NCBI GenBank assembly: GCA_020161265.1
Contig: JAIUOC010000002.1
Coordinates: 124,001-188,000, forward strand
From: Chloroflexota bacterium
Lineage (GTDB): Bacteria > Chloroflexota > Chloroflexia > Chloroflexales > Herpetosiphonaceae
Length of the DNA stretch: 64,000 nucleotides
Reading direction: 5' to 3'
Shown piece after piece: positions 1 to 8,299 of this stretch. Position numbers and translations under genes: made by a program. Each line of letters begins with the position of its first letter. Positions within the stretch are counted from its first letter, which is position 1. A model generated the notes under the pieces. That model ran no database searches, was not told the origin of the DNA, and saw only the letters and a program-made list of their open reading frames with translations.

Positions 1-387
1 CAAGTTGGTTATGGCGAAGCTGGGATCGGCTTAGGGATCAATGGTGATAAGAAATTTACAATTGGGCCATATGTTGAAGGAACAGTCGCCAAAGGCGAAC
101 TAACCAATGTCTATGGTGACAAAAACTTTGGGATAACTGAGACCCTTGAAGGCAAAGTGCTTTCGGTCGAGGGTTTTGCTGGCCTCAAAGATGGCTCAGT
201 TGGCGCAACCATCGGCGGCACCCTGGCCTCAGTTCAAGCCACCAAAGGTCTGAATATTGCTGGGGTAAACGTTGGGGTTACCGCCGAAGTTGGCCTCAAG
301 GCCGAGCTTGGCTTTAGCATCGGTAAAGAAACCAAAATCAAATTACCATTTGTTTCGTTTGGCTTCTCGTTTGGCGGAGCAAAATAA
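1..387 (+). CDS. 3' end of a glycine-rich protein, probably a polymorphic toxin-like protein
   Basis: The reading frame is open from the first base of the window to a TAA at 385-387, so this is the C-terminal part (128 residues) of a gene that begins upstream. The visible part is rich in Gly, Val and Ala, with alternating hydrophobic residues and lysines, consistent with a repetitive beta-structure. It ends in a Phe/Gly-rich tail (VSFGFSFGGAK). No catalytic motif is visible. Similar glycine-rich tails occur in large WXG/LXG-type toxins, and the gene sits just upstream of a WXG100-headed toxin, so a secreted polymorphic-toxin role is plausible. That is inference; the N-terminus is needed to settle it. 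Confidence 0.6.
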   Translation, partial: QVGYGEAGIGLGINGDKKFTIGPYVEGTVAKGELTNVYGDKNFGITETLEGKVLSVEGFAGLKDGSVGATIGGTLASVQATKGLNIAGVNVGVTAEVGLKAELGFSIGKETKIKLPFVSFGFSFGGAK

Positions 388-407
388 CCTAGAGAGGGTG
401 TTAACTC

Positions 408-1205
408 ATGGATGGACTTATTTTAGAGCGTAACGAGTTTTTAGTCTTACTCGAAGCCGCTCGTACCAATAAAATCATTGGCTTAGATAATGAAACGTTG
501 GTTCCGCATGATCAAGCAACCCACCTTGCAGCACTCAATCAAGGCGTACAAGGCTTAGTTGCCAAAGAATTAGCCACAATCAACGAAGATGAAGTCGTCA
601 TGATCGAACGCGAAATTTTAGAATTTTCGCAAATTGTGGCCTTTCCCGATATTGCCTTCATCACCACCCGCGATACGCCAAACGTTGGCAGCCAATTATT
701 CCTACACTATGTCAATCAATTAGGCGTTGTCGAGCAAACCTTGCCAAACGAGCAACAGCATCGTTTAGCATTCTTGCCCGATATGTTGGTGCTCTTTGAT
801 CGTTTAGCGTTTTTGCTCGAAGTTCAACCGAGCAAAGCCTTTGAGGCTAGCGTGCGGCTCAGCCAAAGCGAATTTATGGCGATCAAAGAGTTGGCTGAAA
901 ATCGCGCCGAAGCCGAAGCCTTCAAACGCCTAAGCCGCGCCGGGCTTGATGAGCAAGCCGCTCAAGCCTTGATTGCAGCAATTCAAGCGCCAATCTTCAG
1001 TGCCTCGTTGGCAATTTTGCGCTGCGAAGATACTGAAATTGTCGATGCGATCAACCCAGCGATTTTGCAAGGGCCAACCAGTGCTTGGGCAATTCAGTTG
1101 GACGAAGCTGATCTCGAAACCTTCGAGGTTCAATCGATCGATCAAGCTTGGTTACGCCAGCAGATTCAACATTGGTTTGAACAATTGGCAACTGCCGCCT
1201 TATAG
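408..1205 (+). CDS. Hypothetical protein, possible type VII effector accessory/chaperone protein
   Basis: A 265-residue cytoplasmic protein with no signal peptide or membrane segment. It is rich in Leu, Ala and Glu and looks mainly alpha-helical. An AGAGGG ribosome-binding site lies near 390-397, and the gene starts 20 bp after the preceding stop, so the two are probably co-transcribed. Its N-terminus (LILERNEFLVLLEAA) resembles in layout the start of the protein at 3896-4582 (FVLTQAELAIILHYL). Both flank a WXG100 toxin. In actinobacteria, EspG proteins bind type VII substrates as chaperones and have a similar size and composition. I infer an analogous role here but see no decisive motif. Confidence 0.55.
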   Translation: MDGLILERNEFLVLLEAARTNKIIGLDNETLVPHDQATHLAALNQGVQGLVAKELATINEDEVVMIEREILEFSQIVAFPDIAFITTRDTPNVGSQLFLHYVNQLGVVEQTLPNEQQHRLAFLPDMLVLFDRLAFLLEVQPSKAFEASVRLSQSEFMAIKELAENRAEAEAFKRLSRAGLDEQAAQALIAAIQAPIFSASLAILRCEDTEIVDAINPAILQGPTSAWAIQLDEADLETFEVQSIDQAWLRQQIQHWFEQLATAAL

Positions 1206-1232
1206 ACTTAATTGGCCGATTTAACGGCCAGC

Positions 1233-1285
1233 GAAGAACCATGAACCAGCGCTTAACGCCTGATTGTTCATGGTTCTTCATTTTG
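1233..1285 (+). terminator. Rho-independent terminator after the first two genes
   Basis: There is a perfect 14-bp inverted repeat, GAAGAACCATGAAC at 1233-1246 and its complement at 1266-1279, followed by ATTTTG. A smaller GGCCG/CGGCC hairpin lies just before it at 1214-1229. It separates the first two genes from the toxin gene, which has its own promoter downstream. Confidence 0.75.
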
Positions 1286-1289
1286 ATCG

Positions 1290-1318
1290 TTGTCCAAAAG
1301 GTAGGACTTTGGTATACT
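1290..1318 (+). promoter_or_regulatory. Likely sigma70-type promoter for the WXG100 toxin gene
   Basis: TTGTCC at 1290-1295 is separated by 17 bp from TATACT at 1313-1318. It lies after the terminator at 1233-1285 and about 150 bp before the toxin start at 1470. The -10 is a good match and the -35 is partial. Confidence 0.5.
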
Positions 1319-1469
1319 GACAGTGGAGTACTAGAGTGTCACTTGGCCTCATGGGTTATTTTCTATTTAATCAAAACTTGTTCTTTTTATTGGCTCCCAA
1401 CTCATGAGTCACCCACCCTAGGAACTCTAATCGACTATCAACCCCATTTACAACCTAGGAGTATGTGTC

Positions 1470-2741
1470 ATGAGCAAGGATGTTGTTCAGATACAGTATG
1501 AGCAAACTGCCCAAGTTGCTCAGCATTTTGGCCGCCTCAAGCAAACGGTTGAACAATTGCAAACGACAATTCGCAACGTCAGCCAACCATTGGTTGATCG
1601 CGATTGGCAGGGCGATGCCAGCGTTGCCTTTGCTAAAGAACTCGACGGCGAAATTTACCCAACCTTCAATCGTTTGATCACTGCGTTCCAAACCGCTCAA
1701 GAAGTCACACTCGAAATCCAAAAAATCTTTGGTCAAGCCGAAGAAGAAGCGGCTGCCTTATTCAAAGGCGAGTTACTCGGCAGCGCCGACGGTGGCAAGG
1801 GTGGCGGAAGTTGGCTCGATAGTGTTGGCGGCTTCTTCAGCAGTGTTGGTAATGGCATCAAAGATTTCTTCGTTGGCGCAGGCAAAGAACTCAAAGATAT
1901 GGTGGTTGGGGTTTGGAACATGGTCACCAGCCCAATCGAAACCGCCAAAGGCATTTGGCATGCAGTAACCCACCCAGGCGAATTCTGGGAAGCCTTCAAA
2001 GCGCCGTATGTTGAAGCCTGGGAAAATGGCCGCCCGTGGGAAGCAATTGGCCGTGGCACGATGTTTATTGGCTCGTTGCTGATCGGCACCAAAGGTGCTG
2101 ATAAAGTTGGTAAAGCGGCTAAGATTAGCAAAGCTGCCACCGTTGCCGATGCAGCATCAGACATTGCTCGCGTCAGCAATCCACTCCAAGCAGCCAGCGA
2201 TATTGGCATGCTCGCCAAAGGTGGTGGCGCTGAAACTGCCATGGCTCGCTATATCGCCAATCAATCAAGCCATGTTGGCACTGGCACGGCATTAACTGAT
2301 CGGGTGGTTTTAGGCGCATTCAAGGCTGATCCGGCCTCGGGCTTCCTTGGCTACATTGGTGAGGCCAATGCTAACGGCGGGCGCTACTTCAGCACCACCA
2401 GCGATGTGTGGAATAAACTCAAACCTATTGCTGAAGGTGGCAATAATCGAATTTGGCCCGTCAACCGCGAATTCTTGCAAGCGCAGCTTGAAAGTGGCAT
2501 TAGCCGCATCGATATCAAAGGCAGTTCAATCGACGATATTCTGACCAAACGGCCTCAATCGTATAGCGCCATGGAAGTGCGTTTTATGCAAAGCCAAGCC
2601 TACCAATATGGCTATCGTCAAGTTGGCAATAGCTGGGTCAAGACTGGTGATTGGCGGGCAAGTACGACTGGTCGGGTCATTGGCGGTAGCATCGGGCCAG
2701 GCGGCGAGATTTTACAAACCAGCCAATCATTGAACGATTAA
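1470..2741 (+). CDS. WXG100-headed polymorphic toxin
   Basis: A 423-residue protein. Residues 1-95 form a helical hairpin with a central Trp46-Gln47-Gly48, the WXG signature of ESAT-6-like type VII secretion substrates. Residues about 105-215 are a Gly/Ser linker and an amphipathic pre-toxin region full of Trp and Phe. The C-terminal 150 residues, starting near 273 (DRVVLGAF), are a compact domain with a W...NREFL motif, which fits a toxin tip. I recall similar tips in other polymorphic toxins but cannot name the activity. The start is supported by AGGAG at 1457-1461, 8 bp from the ATG. The two downstream five-cysteine proteins are the natural immunity candidates. No ESX ATPase lies in the window, so the secretion machine must be elsewhere. 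Confidence 0.8.
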   Translation: MSKDVVQIQYEQTAQVAQHFGRLKQTVEQLQTTIRNVSQPLVDRDWQGDASVAFAKELDGEIYPTFNRLITAFQTAQEVTLEIQKIFGQAEEEAAALFKGELLGSADGGKGGGSWLDSVGGFFSSVGNGIKDFFVGAGKELKDMVVGVWNMVTSPIETAKGIWHAVTHPGEFWEAFKAPYVEAWENGRPWEAIGRGTMFIGSLLIGTKGADKVGKAAKISKAATVADAASDIARVSNPLQAASDIGMLAKGGGAETAMARYIANQSSHVGTGTALTDRVVLGAFKADPASGFLGYIGEANANGGRYFSTTSDVWNKLKPIAEGGNNRIWPVNREFLQAQLESGISRIDIKGSSIDDILTKRPQSYSAMEVRFMQSQAYQYGYRQVGNSWVKTGDWRASTTGRVIGGSIGPGGEILQTSQSLND

Positions 2742-2751
2742 GAGGTTTTCT

Positions 2752-3237
2752 GTGAGCAACGATTGTGGCCAATGCCAAAGCTACATCAATTATGTTGAGC
2801 AAGAACTAAGCAGCTATCTGCAGGCTGGGCAATTTCAACGCGTTGAATGCGATTCGCAAGCCGATGGGCAAGAATGTTTGGCCTTGTACCATTCGCCAAC
2901 CTGCCAATTGCTCATTCAACGCACCGATGGCGCTGATTATTGCGCTTTGGGCACGTTTGAAGCTCCGTTTTTGACCGATCAAGTACTTGAGGTCGATGGC
3001 TCACAAGGCTGGTTCAATTTGGTCTATTTGTTGGAGTTTCGTGCCAACAAAAAGATCATGACCCAACGGGTCATTGAACAATTTTGGGATGGTTCTTTAG
3101 ATTATCATCAATGGTTGGTCCAATTGCTCACAGGCCAATTCGCTCAACTTTTGGCGATGTTTGAGCCTGGTGTACCAGCCACATGGTTGGCAGATTACAT
3201 TCAGTTTATGCAACGCCAACGCTATTACGGCGCATAA
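2752..3237 (+). CDS. Five-cysteine protein, candidate immunity protein (copy 1)
   Basis: A 161-residue soluble protein of unknown family. It starts at GTG 2752, with AGAGGT just upstream, 10 bp after the toxin stop. Cysteines lie at positions 5, 8, 33, 42 and 51, and the paralogue at 3292 has cysteines at exactly the same five positions, suggesting a metal site or disulfide scaffold. A conserved core includes ECLALYHSP and LEVDGSQGWFN. Being directly downstream of a toxin and duplicated is typical of immunity genes, so I infer neutralisation of the toxin. This copy has a C-terminal extension of about 25 residues relative to the second copy. Confidence 0.65.
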   Translation: MSNDCGQCQSYINYVEQELSSYLQAGQFQRVECDSQADGQECLALYHSPTCQLLIQRTDGADYCALGTFEAPFLTDQVLEVDGSQGWFNLVYLLEFRANKKIMTQRVIEQFWDGSLDYHQWLVQLLTGQFAQLLAMFEPGVPATWLADYIQFMQRQRYYGA

Positions 3238-3242
3238 ATAGC

Positions 3243-3274
3243 TGCCTGCCTGTAACGAAAATTATAGGCAGGCA
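3243..3274 (+). other. Hairpin between the two candidate immunity genes
   Basis: A perfect 9-bp inverted repeat, TGCCTGCCT (3243-3251) and AGGCAGGCA (3266-3274), with a 14-nt loop. It lies 6 bp after the stop of copy 1 and just before the AAAGGA ribosome-binding site of copy 2. There is no T-tract, so it looks more like an mRNA stabiliser or attenuator than a strong terminator. Confidence 0.5.
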
Positions 3275-3291
3275 CTAACTAAAGGATGTTC

Positions 3292-3699
3292 ATGGATTCG
3301 CACTGTGCAGCATGTCAAGGGTTTATCAGCTATGCCGAGAACTGTTTGCAACGCCATTTTCAAGCCCAACAGTTCGTGCGCCAACAGTGCGATGCCCAAC
3401 ATGGTGGCAGAGAATGTCTCGTGCTCTACCGTTCACCAATCTGTAGTGCCTTGCTGGTGCTCTCAGATGGCGAGTATCACATGGCACTTGGCAAACACAC
3501 TGCCCCATTTATCACCAACCAACAACTAAAACTCGATGGCTCCCAAGGTTGGTACAATGTACTCGATTTGCTTGATCGTCAAGCCAACCCATTGCAACGC
3601 TTATGGCAGACATTCAAGCGCCATCAACCGAATGATCTGGCATGGGTTGCCAAGCAACTTGATGGAAAGCTCGCACAACTTACAACGCTCTTTAAATAA
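3292..3699 (+). CDS. Five-cysteine protein, candidate immunity protein (copy 2)
   Basis: A 135-residue paralogue of the preceding protein, with Cys5, Cys8, Cys33, Cys42 and Cys51 in register and one extra Cys18. Shared motifs include DGSQGW and ALGxxxAPF. I chose ATG 3292 over ATG 3286 because AAAGGA (3281-3286) overlaps the earlier ATG, and because 3292 aligns residue by residue with copy 1. It may protect against a different toxin tip, as extra immunity genes often do downstream of a toxin. Function is inferred from position only. Confidence 0.6.
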   Translation: MDSHCAACQGFISYAENCLQRHFQAQQFVRQQCDAQHGGRECLVLYRSPICSALLVLSDGEYHMALGKHTAPFITNQQLKLDGSQGWYNVLDLLDRQANPLQRLWQTFKRHQPNDLAWVAKQLDGKLAQLTTLFK

Positions 3700-3895
3700 A
3701 CCAAACTTGTTAAGCCAGCCCTTCCAAATCAGGGTCAATCAGCGGAGCAACGCAGCCAACCTGAATGGTCGCATGCAACAACCCATGACAATTCATGCGG
3801 ATGGTCATTTGAAACAAAAAGCTGGTCGCGCATCAACATCAGGTCTAGCGCGTATTCCTGAGTGAGTTGTCTGAACTAGTATCGAGGTGGCCCGA

Positions 3896-4582
3896 ATGAA
3901 TCGTTTTGTACTCACCCAGGCAGAATTGGCGATTATCTTACATTATTTGGTTGGCGAAGCCCTTGCCATCCAAAATACAACCAATGATCTGGCGGTTAGC
4001 ACTGAGCAGTTACAAGCCGCCGAAGATGAATTGTATGATCGCGGGATTTTACTACGCGATCCATTTAGCAATCAACTGACGATCACTGGGGAGTTAGCCC
4101 TGCTGTTGGAGGCAACCTTACAGCCAAGCACGCTGGCAATTTTGAGCATTACCGAGCGTGAAGGCACAGGCTTACCCAAATATTTTAGTTTTACCGATGA
4201 ATTAATCGTGCTCAATTATGTCGATTCACAAGGCTTGCAAACCTTTCTCGAATTGGGTACACTCGATCATGTGATTAATCAAATCATCGAACTAACAACC
4301 CAGCCATTCTTGGCTCATGCCAATCTACCAAGCACCGCCGAACTCACTGCATTGATGCCAGAAGCTGAAAAAGCCGCTTTACTGTTGATCATTAAGGAGC
4401 CAGCCGCCGCTACCAGCCAACCAACCAGTCTTTCCTGGCTCGTAGCCCACGATAGCCTTTGGCTGGCCGACCCACACGCTGCCAAACCCGAAACAACGCC
4501 CGTGCAGCGCATTGATCAAGCTCAGTTAAGCGACCTCTTACATACGACAATCTTGGCGCATCTTGTTCAACAACCATCCTAA
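3896..4582 (+). CDS. Hypothetical protein, possible type VII accessory protein
   Basis: A 228-residue soluble, acidic, helix-rich protein. A winged-helix-like N-terminal stretch (about 1-65) ends in ELYDRGILL. The middle has beta-like segments (PKYFSFTDELIVLNYV). The layout of an N-terminal helix bundle, a short 'RGIL' turn and a mixed alpha/beta rest resembles EspG-type substrate chaperones, and it shares an opening pattern with the protein at 408-1205. ATG 3896 is preferred over GTG 3887 because GAGGTG (3884-3889) is then a properly spaced ribosome-binding site. The 190 bp upstream show no other gene. Function is not established. Confidence 0.5.
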   Translation: MNRFVLTQAELAIILHYLVGEALAIQNTTNDLAVSTEQLQAAEDELYDRGILLRDPFSNQLTITGELALLLEATLQPSTLAILSITEREGTGLPKYFSFTDELIVLNYVDSQGLQTFLELGTLDHVINQIIELTTQPFLAHANLPSTAELTALMPEAEKAALLLIIKEPAAATSQPTSLSWLVAHDSLWLADPHAAKPETTPVQRIDQAQLSDLLHTTILAHLVQQPS

Positions 4583-4667
4583 CTAGCCTACAGTACTAAT
4601 GGATGGTATACTGCGCCGTATCCTTAATTGGTCTAGCCGTTTTTAGTTGCTGGAATGAGTGTTAACC

Positions 4668-7028
4668 ATGAGAAAGCATAGTTGGTTCACCATCATCGCG
4701 TTGCTCAGCCTCTTGTGGGTTTTGCCAGCGCCTGCCCAATCCCAATCACAAGACGACAAGCCCAAAGTCGTCATTACTCACCAAGTCGTTACCGAAAAGA
4801 ACGCCTTGAGTGTCGAGGCCTATTTTAGCGTTCGCTATAACGATGGTCGCGCGGTTCCGGTCAACGAGATCTCCTCAACTGTGCTTGATCTCAAAAATGG
4901 TGAACCACCTGTCCAAGCCGTGCCCCAAGATCCAACCACGCCAATCAAAATTGCCTTGGTCATGGATCAGAGTGGCAGTATGAATCCGTTCATCGAAGAA
5001 GTTAAACGAGCAGCCAACCAAGCCATCGATCAAGCCCCAGCCAATGCCAAAATCGCTGTCTTTACCTTCACGCGGATGAACAGTGTTGATGTGTATTTGC
5101 CAGCCTTTGATTTTAGTGATGATCGCAACGCCGTTAAAGATTATATCAATCAGAACTATCGTTCTGAGCCAGGCGGCGAAACCTGTCTCTACACCGCTGC
5201 GCATCAGGCTACTGATTTCTTATTAAATACGCTCAAACCAGAAGAACGGCGAGCAATTATTCTCTTTACTGATGGTAAAGATGAAGATATTAATGGCAAT
5301 CAGTGCAGCGATAAAAGCGTCATTGATGTGACAACCAAAGCCGGCCCAACCCAAGGTACCAAAACTCCAATTTATACAATTGGGCTATGTTCAGCCGATT
5401 GTGCGCGAATTCAACCCGAATCTTTGCGCCAAATTTCAGATAACACCCAAGCTATCTCGTTGGTTGGCCCGCGTGACCAAATGTCAGCGGCCTTTATCAC
5501 GATTATGGATAGCATCAAGAATCAAAAATATACCAGCGGTTTCTTACGGCCCTGTGTTGAAACCCAAGTAACCTTGGAAGTTCAACTTGTCAGCGGCGAT
5601 ACAATCGCTGGGATTATTCCAATTGGCGCACATAAATGCTATAACCCAACCGTGAGCGAGGCCAAAATCGCCAATCTCAATCCATTGCCTGAAAAACAAA
5701 AATACTCGTTCAATTTCACCACCACCAATACGAGCCCAGTAAATATGGTTGGGGTGGAGCTACAAGTGCTTGGGCCAAGCCAAACCTTGGTTTATACTGA
5801 GCCGATCGCGGTCAGTATTTCGCCTCAAGAAACTAAAACTATTCCAATGGAAATGAGCGATACCAAGCTAACCGTAGCTGGCAACTATACCTTGCATGTG
5901 CTTGGTTATAGCAGTGATGGCTTTACCTTCCGCATTGGTAACCCCAGCGAGCGCAGCGAAATCTTGGCAACCCAAGCCTTTGCTCACTCACCGATTCCAA
6001 TTACCTTTGAAATTCGCTCAAATCCAGTCGTCGATTATGAAACCAATACCATTCGAATCGATGATGTCGAAATTACCGATGAACAAAGTATCATCGACCC
6101 TAAATTTACCTACTATAAAGTCCGGTTGTTCCGCGAAGATATGCAGCTTTTTGAATCGGAGCGGATTCAACTCGACCCAACCAATCCTAAAATTGCCATT
6201 CCATTAGCTGATATTCCCCAAGAGTTGATTCCAACTGAGCAACAGAGCCAACTCAATTTACAGATTATTTTAGAAACCTCGAATATTCGGCCTATCGAAT
6301 CGCCGTTCAAGAGTTTCTTGTTCCCAGTCAAGCCCAAAGAGCCATTCCTTAAACGTTATGGGGTCTATGTGCTGATCGCCTTAGTGGTGATTGCGATCGC
6401 GGCTGGTTTCTGGTATCTCTGGCGCAATCGCAAGCCCAAAGCTGGCAATGTGCCGATGCCATATAACCCACCAACCCAAGCCTTTAACCGGATCGACTTG
6501 CCAGGCGTTAACCCAGCTTCACGGCAAAATGCCAATGTGCCCCAACAACCGCAGCAACAATCGGCGGTTCGGCCAGCTCCCCATTCGGCAGTCAATCAAC
6601 CGGCTCGGCCCCAAAGCCCAGCCTCAAACGCCAACGCCAGCATTCCAACTGCCCATTTCGATGGCGGTATGCCCGACAATGGCGCAACCATGATTTATAA
6701 CCCAGCACCAGTCGCTAGCCGCCAGCAACAGCTGCATGTCCGCGTGGTGCAAACACCTGATCCCAGCCAGATTCAAAATAAAACGATTACGATGTTCCCA
6801 TGTACGATCGGGCGCAGCGAAGCCAGCGTAATCGTGACTGGCGATAAATTGCTCTCGCGCCAGCATGTCGAAATTAGCTTGATCGGCGGGCAATTCTATG
6901 TGGCCGATTTGAGCAAGAATGGCTTGTTTATCAACGAACAACGCCAGCAAGCTAATACGCCAATTCAATTGCGCTTGCCCACAACCATTCGCCTTGGCCA
7001 AGATACCTATATTGAGCTAAGTCAATAG
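4668..7028 (+). CDS. Membrane protein with external VWA domain and cytoplasmic FHA domain
   Basis: A 786-residue protein. It has an N-terminal signal peptide (hydrophobic FTIIALLSLLWVLPAPA). A von Willebrand A domain spans about 90-290, with the metal-binding MIDAS motif DQSGS at 100-104 and FTDGKDED further on. Ig-like segments with paired cysteines follow. A membrane helix at about 566-585 is followed by basic RNRKPK, then a Pro/Gln/Asn-rich linker. A C-terminal FHA domain spans about 704-787 (TIGRSEASV, SRQHVEI, NGLFIN). The topology puts the ligand-binding VWA outside and the phosphothreonine-reading FHA inside, which suggests a sensor or scaffold linked to Ser/Thr kinases. It follows the toxin island on the same strand but has its own upstream TATACT at 4607-4612. 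The GTG at 4659 is an alternative start. Confidence 0.85.
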   Translation: MRKHSWFTIIALLSLLWVLPAPAQSQSQDDKPKVVITHQVVTEKNALSVEAYFSVRYNDGRAVPVNEISSTVLDLKNGEPPVQAVPQDPTTPIKIALVMDQSGSMNPFIEEVKRAANQAIDQAPANAKIAVFTFTRMNSVDVYLPAFDFSDDRNAVKDYINQNYRSEPGGETCLYTAAHQATDFLLNTLKPEERRAIILFTDGKDEDINGNQCSDKSVIDVTTKAGPTQGTKTPIYTIGLCSADCARIQPESLRQISDNTQAISLVGPRDQMSAAFITIMDSIKNQKYTSGFLRPCVETQVTLEVQLVSGDTIAGIIPIGAHKCYNPTVSEAKIANLNPLPEKQKYSFNFTTTNTSPVNMVGVELQVLGPSQTLVYTEPIAVSISPQETKTIPMEMSDTKLTVAGNYTLHVLGYSSDGFTFRIGNPSERSEILATQAFAHSPIPITFEIRSNPVVDYETNTIRIDDVEITDEQSIIDPKFTYYKVRLFREDMQLFESERIQLDPTNPKIAIPLADIPQELIPTEQQSQLNLQIILETSNIRPIESPFKSFLFPVKPKEPFLKRYGVYVLIALVVIAIAAGFWYLWRNRKPKAGNVPMPYNPPTQAFNRIDLPGVNPASRQNANVPQQPQQQSAVRPAPHSAVNQPARPQSPASNANASIPTAHFDGGMPDNGATMIYNPAPVASRQQQLHVRVVQTPDPSQIQNKTITMFPCTIGRSEASVIVTGDKLLSRQHVEISLIGGQFYVADLSKNGLFINEQRQQANTPIQLRLPTTIRLGQDTYIELSQ

Positions 7029-7050
7029 TAGGGGCCAATTTCAGCAACCA

Positions 7051-7075
7051 GGGTAGCAGCAATGCTACCCTTTTT
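7051..7075 (+). terminator. Rho-independent terminator after the VWA-FHA gene
   Basis: The stem GGGTAGCA (7051-7058) / TGCTACCC (7063-7070) has a 4-nt GCAA loop and is followed directly by TTTTT. The 200 bp up to the next gene hold no ORF; TATGCTATACT near 7127-7137 could be the -10 region for the dehydrogenase operon. Confidence 0.85.
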
Positions 7076-7274
7076 ATTTGTAGTCAAAACCAACACTGAG
7101 CAGTGGTGACAGCGCAGCCGAGGCTTTATGCTATACTTGTCATATAGGCCGTGTCAACGAGGACAACGCCAGTTTTTCCTTGCTTGCCCTTGCCTCGGTC
7201 GCCATACCGGGGTTTTTAACTTAACAGGGTTCGACGGACGAACAAAGTAATCCTTCATATGAGGAGTTGCCTTC

Positions 7275-8249
7275 ATGGAGCAAGAACGCGATCAAACGCG
7301 GTTGTTAGCGATGTATCACACGATGGTTTTGGCTCGTTCGCTTGATGAGCGAATGTGGCAATTGAATCGTCAAGGCAAAGCCCCTTTTGTTATTTCCTGC
7401 CAAGGTCATGAGGCTGCTCAAGTAGGCGCAGCCTTTGCAATGCGCCCCAAACACGATTGGATTGTGCCCTACTATCGTGATTTAGCAATGATGTTGGCCA
7501 TGGGAATGACCCCGCGCGAGGTGATGCTCGGCTTGTTGGCGAAAGCCGAAGATCCTAGCAGTGGTGGCCGCCAGATGCCCGCTCACTATAGCCATCGCGC
7601 TTTGAATATTGTTTCGCACTCGTCGCCAACGGGCACCCAAGTGCCGCATGCCGTCGGTGTCGCGATGGGCGCACAAATGCGCGGCGATGATATTGTGGTT
7701 TGGACGGCGTTTGGCGAAGGGACATCATCACAGGGCGATGTCCACGAGGCCATGAACTTGGCTGGGGTGATGAAATTACCAGTAATTTTCTTCTGCGAAA
7801 ATAATGGCTACGCCATCTCCGTGCCCCAGCACAAACAAATGGGCGTGGAAAACGTCTCGGATCGCGGCCCAGGTTATGGGTTTCCTGGGATCACGGTTGA
7901 TGGCACTAATGTGCTTGAGGTTTACGAAGCTATGACGGCTGCGGTCGAACGCGCCCGCCGTGGCGACGGCCCAACCTTGATCGAGGCCAAATGTGTGCGT
8001 TTGACCGCCCACTCCTCTGATGATAATGATCGGACGTATCGCTCACCCGAAGATATCAAGGCCATGCGCACCCGCGACCCAATCGCGAGCTTTGAACATT
8101 TCTTGCGCGATGAAGGCATGCTCGATGATGCCAAAGTTGCCGCAATTCGCGCCGAAATTAAAGAAATTGTCAATGATGCAACAGCCTATGCTGAAGCAGC
8201 ACCCTTGCCCGATCCCAGCACGGTGCGCAAATATGTGTTTGCCGAATAA
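7275..8249 (+). CDS. 2-oxoacid dehydrogenase E1 component alpha subunit (branched-chain type)
   Basis: A 324-residue thiamine-diphosphate enzyme subunit that decarboxylates a 2-oxoacid and passes the acyl group to the E2 lipoyl arm. The ThDP motif reads GEGTSSQGDVHEAMN followed by FFCENNGYAIS. GEG in place of the commoner GDG, together with AHSSDDNDRTYRS near residue 250, matches branched-chain 2-oxoacid dehydrogenases more closely than pyruvate dehydrogenases. A strong GAGGAG (7261-7266) lies 8 bp before the ATG. E1beta and E2 follow on the same strand, so this is the first gene of the operon. No E3 gene is nearby. Substrate preference (branched-chain oxoacids or pyruvate) is inferred. Confidence 0.92.
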   Translation: MEQERDQTRLLAMYHTMVLARSLDERMWQLNRQGKAPFVISCQGHEAAQVGAAFAMRPKHDWIVPYYRDLAMMLAMGMTPREVMLGLLAKAEDPSSGGRQMPAHYSHRALNIVSHSSPTGTQVPHAVGVAMGAQMRGDDIVVWTAFGEGTSSQGDVHEAMNLAGVMKLPVIFFCENNGYAISVPQHKQMGVENVSDRGPGYGFPGITVDGTNVLEVYEAMTAAVERARRGDGPTLIEAKCVRLTAHSSDDNDRTYRSPEDIKAMRTRDPIASFEHFLRDEGMLDDAKVAAIRAEIKEIVNDATAYAEAAPLPDPSTVRKYVFAE

Positions 8250-8299
8250 TCGTGCTCGCAGGCAGTTTCGCTATTGATTCATATGCATAGAGGTATCAG

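Noticed and set aside
1733-2242. 169-codon open frame on the minus strand inside the WXG100 toxin gene
   Set aside because: It is a Ser/Pro/Ala-rich shadow of the toxin frame with no ribosome-binding site or recognisable fold.
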